Shown: piece by piece, positions 13,198 through 25,729 of the stretch | Numbering within the stretch: the first letter of the stretch is position 1 | How the letters are laid out: each line of letters begins with the position of its first letter | Source: Acheta domesticus | Taxonomy: Eukaryota; Arthropoda; Insecta; Orthoptera; Gryllidae | Reading direction: 5' to 3' | Length of the DNA: 64,000 bases | NCBI GenBank assembly: GCA_031308135.1 | Contig: JAHLJT010002630.1 | Location: 98,810,141-98,874,140, forward strand | Position numbers and translations under genes: made by a program | Notes under the pieces: generated by a model | What the model saw: only the letters and a program-made list of their open reading frames with translations | What the model was told of the DNA's origin: nothing | Databases searched by the model: none

Positions 13198-13403
13198 TTC
13201 ATTTACCGTTCAAATTGATTTTCTGTAACTCGGGAACAAACATTTTTGAAATATTTTTATTTTTCTAAAATAATTATTTTCTAAATTCATTTTTTCGTTT
13301 TTTTTTATTCTGGCCCTCAAGAATAGGTGCGCAGGTAAATCTCTTTCCCCACACGTCGTATACAGTTTTTACTGTTTTTTGACAAATAAATAAATAAACA
13401 AAC
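13198..13403. repeat. Interspersed repeat, copy 1 (3' end-like)
   Basis: Shares about 200 bp with 27058-27270: TTCATTTACCG, TCGGGAACAAACATTTT, CTGGCCCTCAAGAA, CCCCACACGTC and CAGTTTTTACTGTTTTTTGA occur in the same order. Both end in an AAATAAATAAAT tract, which suggests the 3' end of a retroposon oriented to the right. No coding sequence remains. Confidence 0.6.
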
Positions 13404-14970
13404 TAGATTGGCAGGCTCCTCGTTATGTACAGGTGTTACGCAGGTCACGGTCTCACGCAGTCCGACATATATTGCAAACCTGCAAGACACAACAGTTTGG
13501 TGGGTTGCCTAACTCACAGGGGCAAATGTCACACGTGTAACGTTTTAACCGGGCGGCACTCGCGCCTCCTTCTGTAGCGTCAGTACACGCACCTAGTCTC
13601 ACAGACTCTTCTGCTTGCAGTTCCCGTAATTTAATCTCACCTTACAACGTCGATTAAGGGAGTGTACCAGAAAAAATTGATATTAGTTTCAATAATGAGA
13701 TATAACTTTAATTAACCGATTACAGTATTTAGCGATTTGTACTCAGATTAACAAAACTCAAAAATTAAATAGGTTGAAATATTATTTTCAATATATTTGA
13801 TATTTTTTGCATACATTACAACATTCCTTCATTACATGCTTTACAAACTGTTAGTAAATGCTCCAAACACACTTTTTGCATATATGGCATCATTATTTTA
13901 AGTAAGGTACTGAACGAAGACCGTTGCACTAGTACACGCATGTGGCCTCTGAGGCCCATTCATCGTTTGGGAATGTCTCACCGCTAGAAAGGACAACAAT
14001 ACTCACTTTCTCGGAAGAAATAAGAACAATATCTGTTGAATAAAAAGGTAGCAGCGGTCAGAAGCGGCCAAACTGCAATCACAGTATTTAAGACTTCCTG
14101 GGTCTCTCAGGCCACCTGCATGCATTGCCGCAGTAAACGAAACTTCCCACCACATGATCATTGGCAAATGGTGATCTTCTGCGATCTCCTTATATGCCCT
14201 AGAAATTTCTCACATTTATTCTGAGACGTTTATAGCGTTCTGAGAGCGGCACGTGGAAAGATAGACATGGAGAGGTGTGCCACACAATAGCCGAAAACGG
14301 AACGTCGGACTGCTAAATTTGTTTTTAGCAGTCCCTCTCTGGATGAGAATTCATAAGTAATGAATGTGGAACACAATTTATTTATATGTTAAGATAGTTT
14401 TTTTCTTAATTTCAATACGCTATTTCAGTCTGATCACGGGAGCTTTTTGTTTTCAAATCTTGTGTTTATTTAATCTATTTCTTCTCCTTTATTTTATTTC
14501 GTTTACGTTCCATTTGAATTATTTTATTATCCTATCGTTCTCTACTCTCTGGCTGGTTTATGCCTCTTTGATCTTCTCCTACTCAAAGACTAAGGGTTCC
14601 CAAAGTCACCTCAGTATGTATTTCATGCGTGAAAAATAAGTGTACACGCAGGGTTAACTTTTCGCTTACTTATTCATGTTATTAAGACAGTTGTACTTCC
14701 TTTCTTTGCCTTTGAAGGCGCTGTCTACCTTTCCACTGATGTGGTGGGCTCACTGTGCAAGAAGTGGCGTGCCGTCATTACGTTCGGAGCTCGTGCTTTT
14801 CACTTCCCTCTAGTGGTTAAGCAAACGCTTCCCTGTTGAAGGATATTCTCCTTTCGCACTTTGATAAGCCATCTCTTCCTAAAATGTTGGTTTAAATTGA
14901 TGGGTATATTTAGTCGAACTTCCTTCTGTTCTTGAACCATTTTTTTCATCAGCTAAATGCCGTGGCCCCA
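13404..14970. other. No gene or repeat recognised
   Basis: Mixed-composition DNA. The longest frame, 14364-14639 (+), encodes a Phe/Leu/Ile-rich peptide typical of translated T-rich DNA, not a convincing membrane protein. Confidence 0.4.
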
Positions 14971-14975
14971 GATCT

Positions 14976-15184
14976 GAGAGAGAGAGAGACAGAAAGACAG
15001 ACAACAGAAAAAGAAAGAGAGGGAGAAAGAAAGAGAGAGAGAAAGAAAGAGAGGGAGAAAGAAAGAGAGAAAGAAAGAGAGGGAGAAAGAAAGAGAGAAA
15101 GAAAGAAACAGAACGAAAGAGAGGGAGAGGAAGAGACAGCGAGAGAAAGCGAGAGAAAGAAAGTGAGAAAAAGAAAGTGTGTGT
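14976..15184. repeat. Purine (GA/GAAA) microsatellite
   Basis: About 200 bp almost wholly of A and G on the plus strand, made of GAGAGA, GAAAGAAA and GAGGGAGAAA motifs. The Arg/Glu/Lys-rich frame on the plus strand and the Phe/Leu/Ser-rich one on the minus strand are translations of this repeat. Confidence 0.9.
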
Positions 15185-16465
15185 GCGTAACAGGAGAGTT
15201 TTTTTTCAAAGTACCTTCTTTAGCCTAGTTTGCGCAGAAAACGCATTTTATATTTTCTCTTTTATCTGATTGTTTTTACTGCAGCCTTTTGAACAATTTG
15301 AATTAAACAGATTTACAAACTGGAATCGGTTGCTAAATTGTGCAACCGATGTACTTCCGTTCTTATAGTTGGTGGAACATTTGCAAATTGGCGACCTCGT
15401 GATAGACATCTTTCAACGAGTGAACGAATCCACTTGTCTTAGATCTATCATCAACAGTAGGGCTAGCTAGAGATGGAAAATATGATGATGGGTCTGCTCA
15501 ATTACATGAAGTGTTTCTCGGTAGTTTTCAAAATCGCTTTGGCGGGTTGCCGCATTTCAGTATATCCACCCCAAGTTTTTTACTCGAACTCAATTCTGAA
15601 AACCGGAGAAAATTGAAGTTCACTAAGAACTGGGTCTACGTCTCTCTATAGATTGACATTGGAAAGTTATTTCAGAGGCATCTTGTTTGTTTTCTGTGTA
15701 TCTTCAAAATTTTTAATCAATTTTAAAGACCAATTTACGCTGATTACCAGGCAAAAAGAGAAGAATCTTAAATTACTTCAGTATTTTATGAGATCTAAGA
15801 TCACCATGCGACAAGTATTGGAAAAATATTCGGTGACTGTGGTGTTGGCGAAGCTTGAAAGAGGAGGTGGAAGAGGAGAGGAAGAGGCAGTGGTATCAGA
15901 AAAAGTGGAAGCGATGAAAGCAGTAGTGTAATTAGGAAGGGGCAGGGGAGGGGGGTGGGCCGCCCCGGGTTTCACCATTTTAGAGGTGATACCAACTAGA
16001 AACTTTTATAGATTTTTCATAGATTCTGTACAGATTACAGCATAGATTTTGATTACTTATACGTAAGTTTACCGCTATTGTATCTGGAAAAGTGTGTTTA
16101 TAAAAAAAACATGTATTTGTTAATTCATTATTCTTCGTTTTATATTATTTATTTAAAAATTATACTTCAATTATTTTGAATTACTAGTTTTTAATATATA
16201 TTAATAAATATCATGTGCAAATTTACTTATTAAATAATGTATAAGCTATTCTGTAAGAGCTGGAGATGACGGCGGAAGCGGGTAACAATTTAGGAGGCAA
16301 ATTAAATGATCATAGATGTTGTCAATGCCTACAATATTGCTCATTGGAAGAGCAGTGATGGGTAAGAGGCCGCTATCTCTAAGCTCTACTCCTACGTATC
16401 TCCTTTACCTAATTTATCATTCCCTTCCCTCTTCTTTATTATTTTTAATCAATGGTGCGTTGACC
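15185..16465. other. AT-rich DNA, no supported gene
   Basis: A 92-codon frame at 15653-15931 (+) has no recognisable family, and its end is a Gly/Glu-rich purine run. I do not call it a gene. Confidence 0.35.
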
Positions 16466-16469
16466 GGAC

Positions 16470-17735
16470 AGGGCTGCGAGGACGGGGCGACGAGGGCAGA
16501 GCGGCGAGGACGGGTCGGCGAGGACGGGTCGGCGAGGACGGGTCGGCGAGGACGGGTCGGCGAGGACGGAGCGGCGAGGACGGAGCGCCCAGGACGGGGC
16601 GGCGAGGACGGGGCGGCGAGGACGGGGCGGCGAGGACGGGGCGGCGAGGACGGGGCGGCGAGGACGGGGCGGCGAGGACGGGGCGGCGAGGACGGGGCGG
16701 CGAGGACGGGGCGGCGAGGACGGGGCGGCGAGGACGGGGCGGCGAGGACGGGGCGGCGAGGACGGGGCGGCGAGGACGGGGCGGCGAGGACGGGGCGGCG
16801 AGGACGGGGCGGCGAGGACGGGGCGGCGAGGACGGGGCGGCGAGGACGGGGCGGCGAGGACGGGGCGGCGAGGACGGGCGGCGAGGACGGGGCGGCGAGG
16901 ATGAGGCGGGGAGGACGGGGCGGCAAAGACGGGGCAGCGAGGTCGGGGCGGCGAGGACGGGGCGGCGAGGACGGGGCGGCGAGGACGGGGCGGCGAGGAC
17001 GGGGCGGCGAGGACGGGGCGGCGAGGACGGGGCGGCGAGGACGGGGCGGCGAGGACGGGGCGGCGAGGACAGAGCGGCGAGGACGGGCGGCGAGGACGGG
17101 GCGGCGAGGACGAGGCGGTGAGGACGGGGCGGCGAGGACGGGGCGGCGAGGACGGGGCGGCGAGGACGGGGCGGCGAGGACAGAGCGGCGAGGACGGGGC
17201 GGCGAGGACGGGGCGGCGAGGACAGAGCGGAAAGAAACGGGGCGGCGAGGACGGGGCGGCGAGGACAGAGCGGAAAGAAACGGGGCGGCGAGGACGGGGC
17301 GGCGAGGACAGAGCGGAAAGAAACGGGGCGGCGAGGACGGGGCGGCGAGGACAGGGCGGCGAGGACAGAGCGGCGAGGACGGGGCGGCGAGGACGGGGCG
17401 GCGAGGACAGGGCGGCGAGGACAGAGCGGCGAGGACAGAGCGGCGAGGACGGGCGGCGAGGATGAGGTGGGGAGGACGGGGCGGCAAAGACGGGGCAGCG
17501 AGGTCGGGGCGGCGAGGACGGAGCGGCGAGGACGGGGCGGCGAGGACGGGGCGGCGAGGATGGGGCGGTGAGGACGGGGCGGCGAGGACGGGGCGGCGAG
17601 GACGGGGCGACGAGGACGGGGCGGCGAGGACAGAGCGGCGAGGACGGGGCGGCGAGGACGGGGCGGCGAGGACGGGCGGCGAGGACGGGGCGGCGAGGAC
17701 AGAGCGAAAAGAAACGGGGCGGCGAGGACGGGGCG
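16470..17735. repeat. 15-bp GC-rich minisatellite with higher-order structure
   Basis: The unit is GAGGACGGGGCGGCG, repeated about 84 times with variants (GAGGACAGAGCGG, AAAGAAACGG, units short by one G). Because 15 is a multiple of three and the unit has no stop on either strand, frames of 356-508 codons run through it on both strands. These are pure repeat translations (RTGRRGRGGEDGA or PSSPPRPRRPVLA) and not genes. A marker block (GGATGAGG, GGCAAAGACGGGGC, GCGAGGTCGGG) occurs at 16897 and again at 17458, showing a duplicated ~561-bp segment. Confidence 0.95.
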
Positions 17736-18065
17736 GAATCCGGGAAGCACAGGTGGCGTACGAACGCTACGTGCGGCGACGGAGTGCCGGCGTGAGGGGG
17801 AGGAGGGTGGGGGGTGCGGCGGAGTTAGCAAAGCGTCGATAACAGCTTGGTGGCTGGGTTATGCGATATCCGGAGCACCTCCGCGGCTGGCGCTGCTGCT
17901 GCGGCAGCCCGGCAGGAAATATGAAGAGCGGAGTTGCTCCGCGCGCGAACCACTTCTGCGTGGCAGAAGCCCCGCAGTCTCACCAGCCAGCGCCAGGCGC
18001 ACCACGGCCACTCACGGAGGGAGAGACACCTTGCCCTTCATTGCCTTCAAGGATCACACCACTTT
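17736..18065. other. GC-rich flank of the minisatellite
   Basis: CpG-rich single-copy-looking sequence between two minisatellites. The short frames overlap it in several registers and show no recognisable domain. Confidence 0.35.
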
Positions 18066-18370
18066 GTTTCCGTTCATTTCATTACAATACAGTTCACTAC
18101 AATTTCTTCAGATTCAATTCCTTCCAATTCAATTCTTTCCGATTCAATTCATCCCTATTAAATCCTTTCCGAAACAATTCCTTCCGATTAAACCCCTTCT
18201 CATTAATTACGTCTGATTCAGTTCCTTGCAATTCAGTTCATTCCAATTTAATTCATTCCGATTCAATTTATCCCTATTCAATTCCTTCCGATTAATTCCT
18301 TTCGATTCAGTTCATTCCGATTTAATTCCTTTCCAATTTATTCCATTCCATTTTAATTCATTTCAATGAT
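18066..18370. repeat. Degenerate 15-bp AT-rich minisatellite
   Basis: About 20 diverged copies of CAATTCNTTCCNATT. The same register yields the Phe-Asn-Ser-rich peptide repeats of the three overlapping frames, which are not genes. Confidence 0.8.
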
Positions 18371-18435
18371 GTCTTATTTTCCGTGGCGAAGTTCACGCTG
18401 TCGAGACTGTTCGACCGCCTGACCACCCAGATTTT

Positions 18436-18620
18436 CTTCGCATTTCTCACCATCTATCTTCGAAAGGAGGTATCACTGGTGATGAAACAGGCGATTCGAA
18501 TTTAGTTCAGGGACTTCTTTTGGGCTGTAGTGTAAATAAAATCTAGAACGTAAAACAGCCTGGTTTACTTCTCCTCCGCTGGCAAGCGAATCAAGGATTT
18601 TCGACTTCGCTGACTACTTG
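18436..18620 (-). mobile_element. Degraded SINE family 2 fragment
   Basis: Shares an ordered series of landmarks with 34835-35180 and 37264-37607: GATGAAACAGGCGATT, GAATTTAG, GGTTTACTTCTCCTCCG. The tRNA-like head is not recognisable here, so this is an old or truncated copy. Confidence 0.5.
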
Positions 18621-20016
18621 AGTCAGATTTTTAGCCATCATTTGTATTTTCTTCGATAATACGTAAAGTTTAGAGAAAAATTATACAGACTTTGGTAACA
18701 AAGTCTTAGGTTTCCTCTTAATATCCTGCCGGAACTCCTCATTTCGGCAACTGCGATGTCCGTGATGAGGATTATGTCTGAGATTAGGTATTCTCGGTAC
18801 ACTCTTGGCACTGTGGATCTTGATATATTGAATTCCCTAAGAATTTCGGAAATGAAATGTCTCCAACTACCACACCGCGTTCAAAGTCTGATCCGTCATG
18901 CGCTCTTTATCACTACAGAAACCTTTTCATATGAATAACTTACAAATAAATGACAGTTCTACCAATTCATTTTACCTTTCATGCCTGTTATTCGCGATAC
19001 TACTGCCTTGTATATATTTGCATTGCTATCCCATGACTTTTGTCTCTTTAGTGTATTATACGGCAAAAACTACTGATTTTTTGACAAAGAAAAGTTTTGT
19101 GGTCCCTTATCTAAAAAAGTCAGTATTTCTTCCTCCTGAACGTAGTATATAACTTTCTCTGTATGAATATTATAGGTAAGTGCTCAAAAACCAGACTGTT
19201 GGTTGTAGCGTGTTGTATCGAATTATTTCAGAATATGTTAATGAATCAACATTGAAAAATAGCTAATAAAAATACACTGCAACACTTACGTTGTATCCTG
19301 AGAAATACATTCAACTTCTTGAACGTACCAAAATAAGCAAATATGAAAGAAAAAAGGATAATAAAATATATTGCAGATCTAGAATACACCTTCGCGATTT
19401 GATTACTTTCTGAAGTAGGTTTTCTGTTGGCACTACTATTATTCTAATGAGAATTTTAAACATTTCCAAACTCTAAAGATTAAATTTACTCTAATTGTAT
19501 GAGACACCAATTCTAGTACAATGTTATTTGAGCCCGAAGGTATTAGAACAGAGTGTGTTGTTATTTTAAGTCCATTTCACAGAGAATGTTCCCCGTTTCG
19601 ATTGAATCGACACAATAAAGAGAGAGCAACGGACGTAAATACATGTATGGAGGGTTTAATTGCCACAGTGGAGTATTGTTCCGTAATTCATGAACCTAAT
19701 TTGGACTAACTGAATTCAATTCCAGGCGAAGCAGACATTGGACTGAGTCTCGCATTAAGGGAGTGGAAAGTATTTTTTCGAGTACAAAACGATTCGACAG
19801 ATGAACGACTTTTTAAATAGTAGATTTATTTTTAAAATCAAGGCCTAGTACAAAGGAGTAAGAAAGTCTGAAGTGAAACATTGTTGTGTAGTAAAGTGCT
19901 TCGAAGTGAATTGTGAGAAAAATATCACAAGAAGTGATTTTAGGTACTGGAATATGCTGTTTTTTTTTACTTTCTCACCATTACACAGGTACTTCGTAAA
20001 AAGATAAATTTATTTA
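18621..20016. other. AT-rich DNA, nothing recognised
   Basis: Short frames only (under 90 codons), with no family resemblance. No tandem or inverted repeats seen. Confidence 0.4.
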
Positions 20017-20235
20017 ATCGTGTGGCGGAAAACGGCTAATTTTCGGCAGAAAAACTCTTATTGCCGAGCCCTGGAAACGAAACAGTGGATAAATCTTTTT
20101 GCTAAATATAGAAAAAAAAAACTTCTAACGAGTGGTGTAGCCAGAATCTTGTGGTAAAGGCTATTACCTAAACCGTATAACCCACTTTATTCAAAATGTA
20201 TATTCCCTAATCGATCTGAAAGAACACAAGTATTT
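20017..20235 (+). repeat. Interspersed repeat G, copy 1
   Basis: Shares AATTTTCGGC, ATTGCCGAGCC, GTGGATAAA, TTGCTAAAT and GTGGTGTAGCCAGAA in the same order with 22195-22510 (+), and in reverse with 53046-53325. This copy lacks the TCCGTCTG simple repeat seen in the others. No coding capacity; class unknown. Confidence 0.6.
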
Positions 20236-20284
20236 GAGAGTTTCAACAGCATATTTTGATTTTCGAAGGTACTTTACATCAAGC

Positions 20285-20412
20285 CGTATCGAGCAGTGCT
20301 TGCGGATTACAGATCATGCGAGATCTAGCGGCAAGACCGAGAAAGACGCAAAATGGCGTGAGGTATTCCATCGTGAAGATAGACCCTCATGCGCCAAGAA
20401 ATAAAAAGCCAC
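20285..20412. mobile_element. Half of a family A MITE
   Basis: Contains the right arm of the palindromic MITE (TATCGAGCAGTGCT, GGTATTCCATCGTGAAGA, GCGCCAAGAAATAAAAAGCC) without the left arm. Without a partner arm it cannot form the hairpin. Confidence 0.65.
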
Positions 20413-20601
20413 GTTCAGAGGTGCTAGGGACACCCTGCGACCACCATCGCTGGTGCGAGATAAGCCCAGGCCACGGCGCGGCGCGGCGCGCCGTCTCGCC
20501 AATAAATTTCACCTTCACCTCGGTGCTTGCAGCCAGGCCTGAGGGGAAGGGGAGTGCGGCTGATTCATTGCTCCGGGATCCACAAATTCCGTGGGGGCCA
20601 A

Positions 20602-20877
20602 GAAGTTCAAGGGGGCATAAAGTTCAAGGGGGCATGAAGTTCAGGGGGCATAAGTTCAAGGGGCATAATTTCAAGGGTAGCATGAAGTTCAAGGGGACAT
20701 GAAGTTCAAGGGGCATAATTTCAAGGGGGCATAATTTCAAGGGGGCATAAGTTCAAGGGTAGCATGAAGTTCAAGGGGGCATAAAGTTCAAGGGGGCATA
20801 AAGTTCAAGGGGGCATAAAGTTAAAGGGGGCATGAAGTTAAAGGGGGCATGAAGTTCAAGGGGGGCATTAAATCCAA
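20602..20877. repeat. ~17-bp minisatellite
   Basis: About 16 copies of AAGTTCAAGGGGGCATA with small length changes. The 148-codon frame that ends in it is not supported as a gene. Confidence 0.85.
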
Positions 20878-21054
20878 CGCCCCTAACAATTTCTATTATA
20901 ATTTGAACATTATTTTTAATTCATTTAATTTATATTTCACATATTAATTGTATTTGGCCACTTGGTTTTTTTCGACAGATAGTTTGTTAAAACCACAACA
21001 ACTTTTTTTAGAATGTCTTTACAAAAAGTTTATTCATCGTCATTTTCCGAACGA

Positions 21055-21087
21055 CGTTTTGGGGATTAAGTTTTACCCCATCTTCAG
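21055..21087 (-). other. CTGAAGAT-hairpin-AAACG motif, copy 1
   Basis: On the minus strand: CTGAAGAT, then a GGGG/CCCC stem with an A/T-rich loop, then AAAACG. The same layout with a different stem occurs at 63840-63870. It resembles a hammerhead-ribozyme core but has an extra U after CUGAAGA and A in place of the first G of GAAA, so activity is not claimed. Confidence 0.4.
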
Positions 21088-21572
21088 TCTAGAAGCAAAC
21101 TATTACTATTTTAAAAGGAAAATAAAATAAGACTTTACAAACATTACTGAGTTAATAGAAGTGACACAAATTATTTTAACGAAACATAGCACTCGATAAT
21201 TGCAATCATAATGATAGGGTTTGAACTGACTGTATTACAAATGGCTGCGACTGTTGCGAGGTAGTTGGAGAAAATGGGGGGAGGTTTCAAATTACTGTTA
21301 CATGAACAAGTATAAACGGACAAAATAATTCATGAGTTTCCAAATGCATTGGAAGACGTTTATATATATTTCAAGGACAACATTACTTGAATAAAAAGGC
21401 AGAAAAAATATAACTATAGAACAGACCGCACCTCCCAATTGGTTCGGAATACCGAGGTTCTACTTTACTCTCTTGTAACACTAAAATAAACGAATATTTT
21501 AATAAAACCAGACTTCATAATATTCCAATGAAAAAGGGCAGTATATACGATACAAAGAACAACAGTTCCTCA

Positions 21573-21900
21573 AGGTCCATCAAGCTGGCCCGCCCACCAT
21601 AGCAGAATCAAACCAAACTAGTACCAGAATTTCTAACTATTTATTACTAATTTATTACCGCAAACCCGATTTTTTTACCACTCATTTTCACCCAAAAAAC
21701 GGGTGGCGGGCCAGCTTGATATCAAGCTGGCCCCGCCCACCATAGCAGAATCAAACCAAACTAGTGCCATAATTTTAACTATTTTATTACTAATTTATTA
21801 CCGGCAAAACTAATTTTTTTTACCACTCGTCTTCACTCCGAAAACAGGGGGTGGCGGGCCAGCTTGATATCAAGCTGGCCGCCCACCATAGCAGATTCGA
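21573..21900 (+). repeat. Left inverted end: ~144-bp tandem units
   Basis: Two full units (142 and 148 bp) and part of a third. Each runs ATCAAGCTGGCC-CGCCCACCATAGCAGAATC...ATTACTAATTTATTACCG...GGCGGGCCAGCTTGAT, so every unit has its own short inverted ends. The junction between units is the palindrome CCAGCTTGATATCAAGCTGG, centred at 21720/21721 and 21868/21869. Confidence 0.85.
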
Positions 21901-22010
21901 CAAAAAAGCATAGCAGAGCAAAAAGACCATAGCAGAGCGACAAAAAAGCGACAAATTCCCATGTAATTATTTTTTACTTATTATTGTTATTTCTTGGTTT
22001 TCTTGAAATT

Positions 22011-22042
22011 GCGATTCTAAGTTGATATCAACTTAGAATCGC
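22011..22042. repeat. 32-bp perfect palindrome
   Basis: The half-site GCGATTCTAAGTTGAT is followed directly by its exact complement. Its centre, TTGATATCAA, is the same core as the junction palindromes of the foldback tandem units, although the arms differ. Confidence 0.85.
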
Positions 22043-22194
22043 GTTTGGGAAAAGTTCCATTTCTACCATATTGTTTAAAAAGTAACAAAATTTTTTACGG
22101 TAAGTCTTGAGCGACAAAAAATCGACAAATTCCCATGTAATTATTACTTTCCCGTATACGTAAGTATACCCGGAGAGATATACGTAGTATAGGG

Positions 22195-22510
22195 AAAGTT
22201 ATGTAATGCTGCGCGAAAAATGGCCAATTTTCGGCGGAAAAAATTTAATTGCCGAGCCGTGAATAGGAAAAGTGGATAAAACCAGTTGCTAAATTAAGAA
22301 AAAAATCCCCTAACACGTGGTGTAGCCAGAAACCCTACTTTCTAGGTTCTTGATACCTAAAACCCAACTGAAAGCAAAACGTCCGTCTGTCCGTCTGTCT
22401 GTCAGCCTGTGAACACTGCTAGCGCCTAAACCATACGTACGATTTCTTCCAAAATGGATATTCCCAGTCGATCTGATGCTAGTCAAAGTTTTAAATTTTT
22501 GAAAAAGATT
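22195..22510 (+). repeat. Interspersed repeat G, copy 2, inside the foldback element
   Basis: Has the family landmarks (AATTTTCGGCGGAAAAA, ATTGCCGAGCC, GTGGTGTAGCCAGAA), followed by a TCCGTCTG-type simple repeat at 22380-22405 and CGCCTAAACC. The 68-codon minus-strand frame with a TDRRTDGR stretch is this repeat read backwards. Confidence 0.6.
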
Positions 22511-24674
22511 CTTCAAAATTTGAGGGTACTTTATAAGAAGCCCCCGGGAATTTTCAAAATTTTCTCAAAAACGGCTCCAATTTTTTTCTTTAAATTTCTT
22601 GAATGAATAGAGTAAAATACACTTATTAAACATGGCATCAGTCCGATTTTCACGGATAACTCTGAATTTTCAAAAAATGTGAAAGTTTTAATTTTTTCGG
22701 CGTCTTTCTCCAACTACAAAATTGAAGATAGAGATTTTTCTTCAAATAAAATGTGTTCTCCAAAGTGAGTTCTTTCATTAGGGTCGTGTACATTTCTTTT
22801 GAAAATTTTAGTAGTTTTCGCGCAATATTGCGTGCAACATTTGCAATTTTAAAAAATTACAAAAACAAGATTTCTCAAAAAACGGCTCCAAGTTTTTCTT
22901 TAAAATTTTGGTAAAGATAGTGGAAAATGTACTCTATCAGATGACATAAACGCCATATTGCCCTAAAGGTTGTTTTTTTCAAAAATTACAAAAATGTAAA
23001 TTTTTTTGACATGTTTCTCATGTTTTAGGGCAAAAACAAATTTTTTCGGGCCAATTGACTCTTTCGTGAAATTACAAGATTTTGCTCACGGTTCAATAAT
23101 ATTTGGGGAAAATATTTACCATGATATTTGGCGATATTTACCATATATTTTGCTTAGAACTCTCCGTAAACAATCAATACAACATACATTTTCGTACATC
23201 GTAATTGGCGAGGACGTTATTATTTCGTTTTAAGAGGAAAAATAACACTCTAACCATTTCCTTGCATAATTGTGTCGAACCATGGATTACAAAGTGTTAC
23301 GAGAAAAAACTTCAGCTGTTTAAACAGTACATACTTTCTCGCCTTTAGTAATGGCTGCGTCATACAATTCTACGGACGTTTCTCTCCTTATTAACACATG
23401 TCATCTTTTTTTGTAAAACTAATTACAAGTTATAGAACATTAGGTGTAAAACTAATAATTTTCAAACAAATATGAACACAAATTCGACAATTAATAGTGC
23501 ATTTTACACAGCTAATTCATGTCCCAATAATGAGACAATTCACAGAAATTCACATATACATACGTAATGCATACGAGGAGAAAAGTTGAAGAAAAAAGTG
23601 GTGCTGTTTTTTCTGAAAAAAATTGTTTAAAAAATTCCAAATGACCTGTATATTTCAAGCAAATTATGCGAAAATGCTCAAAAAACCGTATATTACATTT
23701 CTGTCACAAAATCTGTCACTAAAGAACGTATTTCATTAACAAGCCATATATGTTTTTAACAATAAAAATAGCAGTAAAAATAATATTTTTTAAAGTGTAT
23801 GATCTAAAAGTAAGAAACGAATTTAAATTATTATGCGGATAAAAAAAATATTTCGGGAAACGAGAGTGAATTCCATAACTTAGCCCCGCAGCCTGCAGAT
23901 TGGAAAGGAAATGCCTGCACCGTCTGAAGGAGTGGGATTTTCCCGGCGGAGGCAAGCTGTTTACCTGGGGGTGAATTCTATGACCCTCCCCCTAGCCGAA
24001 ACGGAAGGAGCGGATCAGGCACCAAGTGCCTTTACAGTATTCATTCATACACTAATATTTCTAAGACGCTCCAATGGACCTGTAAAGGACTGCTTCAGAA
24101 AAAGAAGACAGGAATATTCAATTGCTCAGCACATATCATAATTTAGAAAGTACAACAAGAAATTCGAAGTATAAGTTTAAAAAATCGCTTTACAGAAATG
24201 AACTCAAAAGCTAATTGAAGACCATGTTGCACATGAAACAAAATATCTGCGTTACACATATCAGATATTTTATTTTCTCGCATTAATACGTACATAGTAA
24301 AGACAAATTATTGTGACGGGGCAGCGTAAATCGGCGATTTCTCAACAGAAATACTCTTGTGACCGTCCAGACCACGAGTTTAAAGAGAAAGGCACGCGCC
24401 TGCGTGTTTGGCATCGAAAGGAAAATTGTATTGACAAGAACAGTGAATTCCTGGTAACTGTTTAAAAGTGAAATAAGCTTGCCAAATGAAGTATACATTC
24501 AGATACATTTTATAATACACATTCCTTGTTTTAGTTTCACAACAATATGCTCCAGAAATGTACACAGTTTTTCTTGCTGTTGTAAATAAATATTAATAAA
24601 CTAATAATTCCAGATTAATAGAACAAATGTTTGTTGTTGTTACTATTACTATTATTATTAAAATTATTCTTCTA

Positions 24675-25340
24675 ATTCACAGACAGACGGACGGACGGAC
24701 GTATTGAAAAAAACAATACTTTTTCGGTATCAGGAAGGTCCAAACCTCTATTTCCGTTTAGATCTCGAAATTGATATTCCGCAGCATCATTTTCTGTATT
24801 CTACGTATAATACTCCGTATACACATATATACGTATTCAAGGATGTAAAAAACATATTAAGAAACCGCAATTCGTGAAATCTCACTATAAGACATGTTAG
24901 AGAAAGTAAATTACTACATATTGTAATAGGATTTGTCCACTTTTTCCGAATCACAATACGAGTTTTGTGTCGAAATATTCCCGTTTTTTTGGGGGCGGAA
25001 TTACATAACTTTCTTTATATTACGCATTTTAAATTGGATAGTTTACTTGTAAGTTCTCTTCGTGAAGTACGCACAGAAAATAATACTCGGTAGATGTATT
25101 AGATTTCCATTACAGGATCTACCGTTTCATCATTGTACACAACGTCTTCTTCTTCTTCTTTTATTAAGGTTAAAACCTGTTTTTCTTCATACAATACCGT
25201 CAGGATGATTTAGGAGATGTGGAAATCCAACGTACACAACGTAATGTTTGAAATTAATAACTTTTATTTAAATAAGAGTGTTTCTGCGGAAAATTCTACG
25301 TTTTCCGGCGCACGATTGCATAACTTTCTCTACTTACGAT
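24675..25340 (-). repeat. Repeat G-like fragments in reverse orientation
   Basis: GACGGACGGACG at 24683-24700 and two later blocks with TTCCGGCGCACGATTGCATAAC-like and GGAATTACATAACTTTC-like ends match the reversed family G layout. The fragments are separated and diverged, so the boundaries are approximate. Confidence 0.4.
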
Positions 25341-25729
25341 GAACTTCGTAAGGAGAACAAAACAAAACCAACGAATGAATCCTTCATCGCATGCCAGAAT
25401 CTTCCAGATATCTGGAAATTACAAAGTTTATTTAATGTTTCCAACGGCAGTCTCGATTTGCAATTATTGGACATTTTAGACCAGTAACTGAACATCACGA
25501 CCATAAATAATTTTAGTTATACCAAAACCATTGGCGAAGTATCTACGAGTATAATTCCATTTGCAAAGCTTTGGTAATACCTGCCCCAGGCAAAAATAGC
25601 CAAAACCCGCCGGGTATTTAACTCTCGGGCAGGGCTTTGGAAAAACCAGCAAGACTGTTAGAGCCGGACGCTATAAGGGGGAGGGGGGGCTCGCCGCCCT
25701 CATGACTAATAAATTAGTAACCAAATAGT

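Noticed and set aside
16316..17842. Frames of 356-508 codons on both strands
   Set aside because: They are translations of a 15-bp minisatellite without stops; simultaneous openness of both strands and pure repeat composition rule out a gene call.
21055..21087. Hammerhead ribozyme call
   Set aside because: The core has CUGAAGAU instead of CUGANGA directly joined to stem II, and AAAA in place of GAAA; stem III and a cleavage site were not identified. Kept only as a shared hairpin motif.
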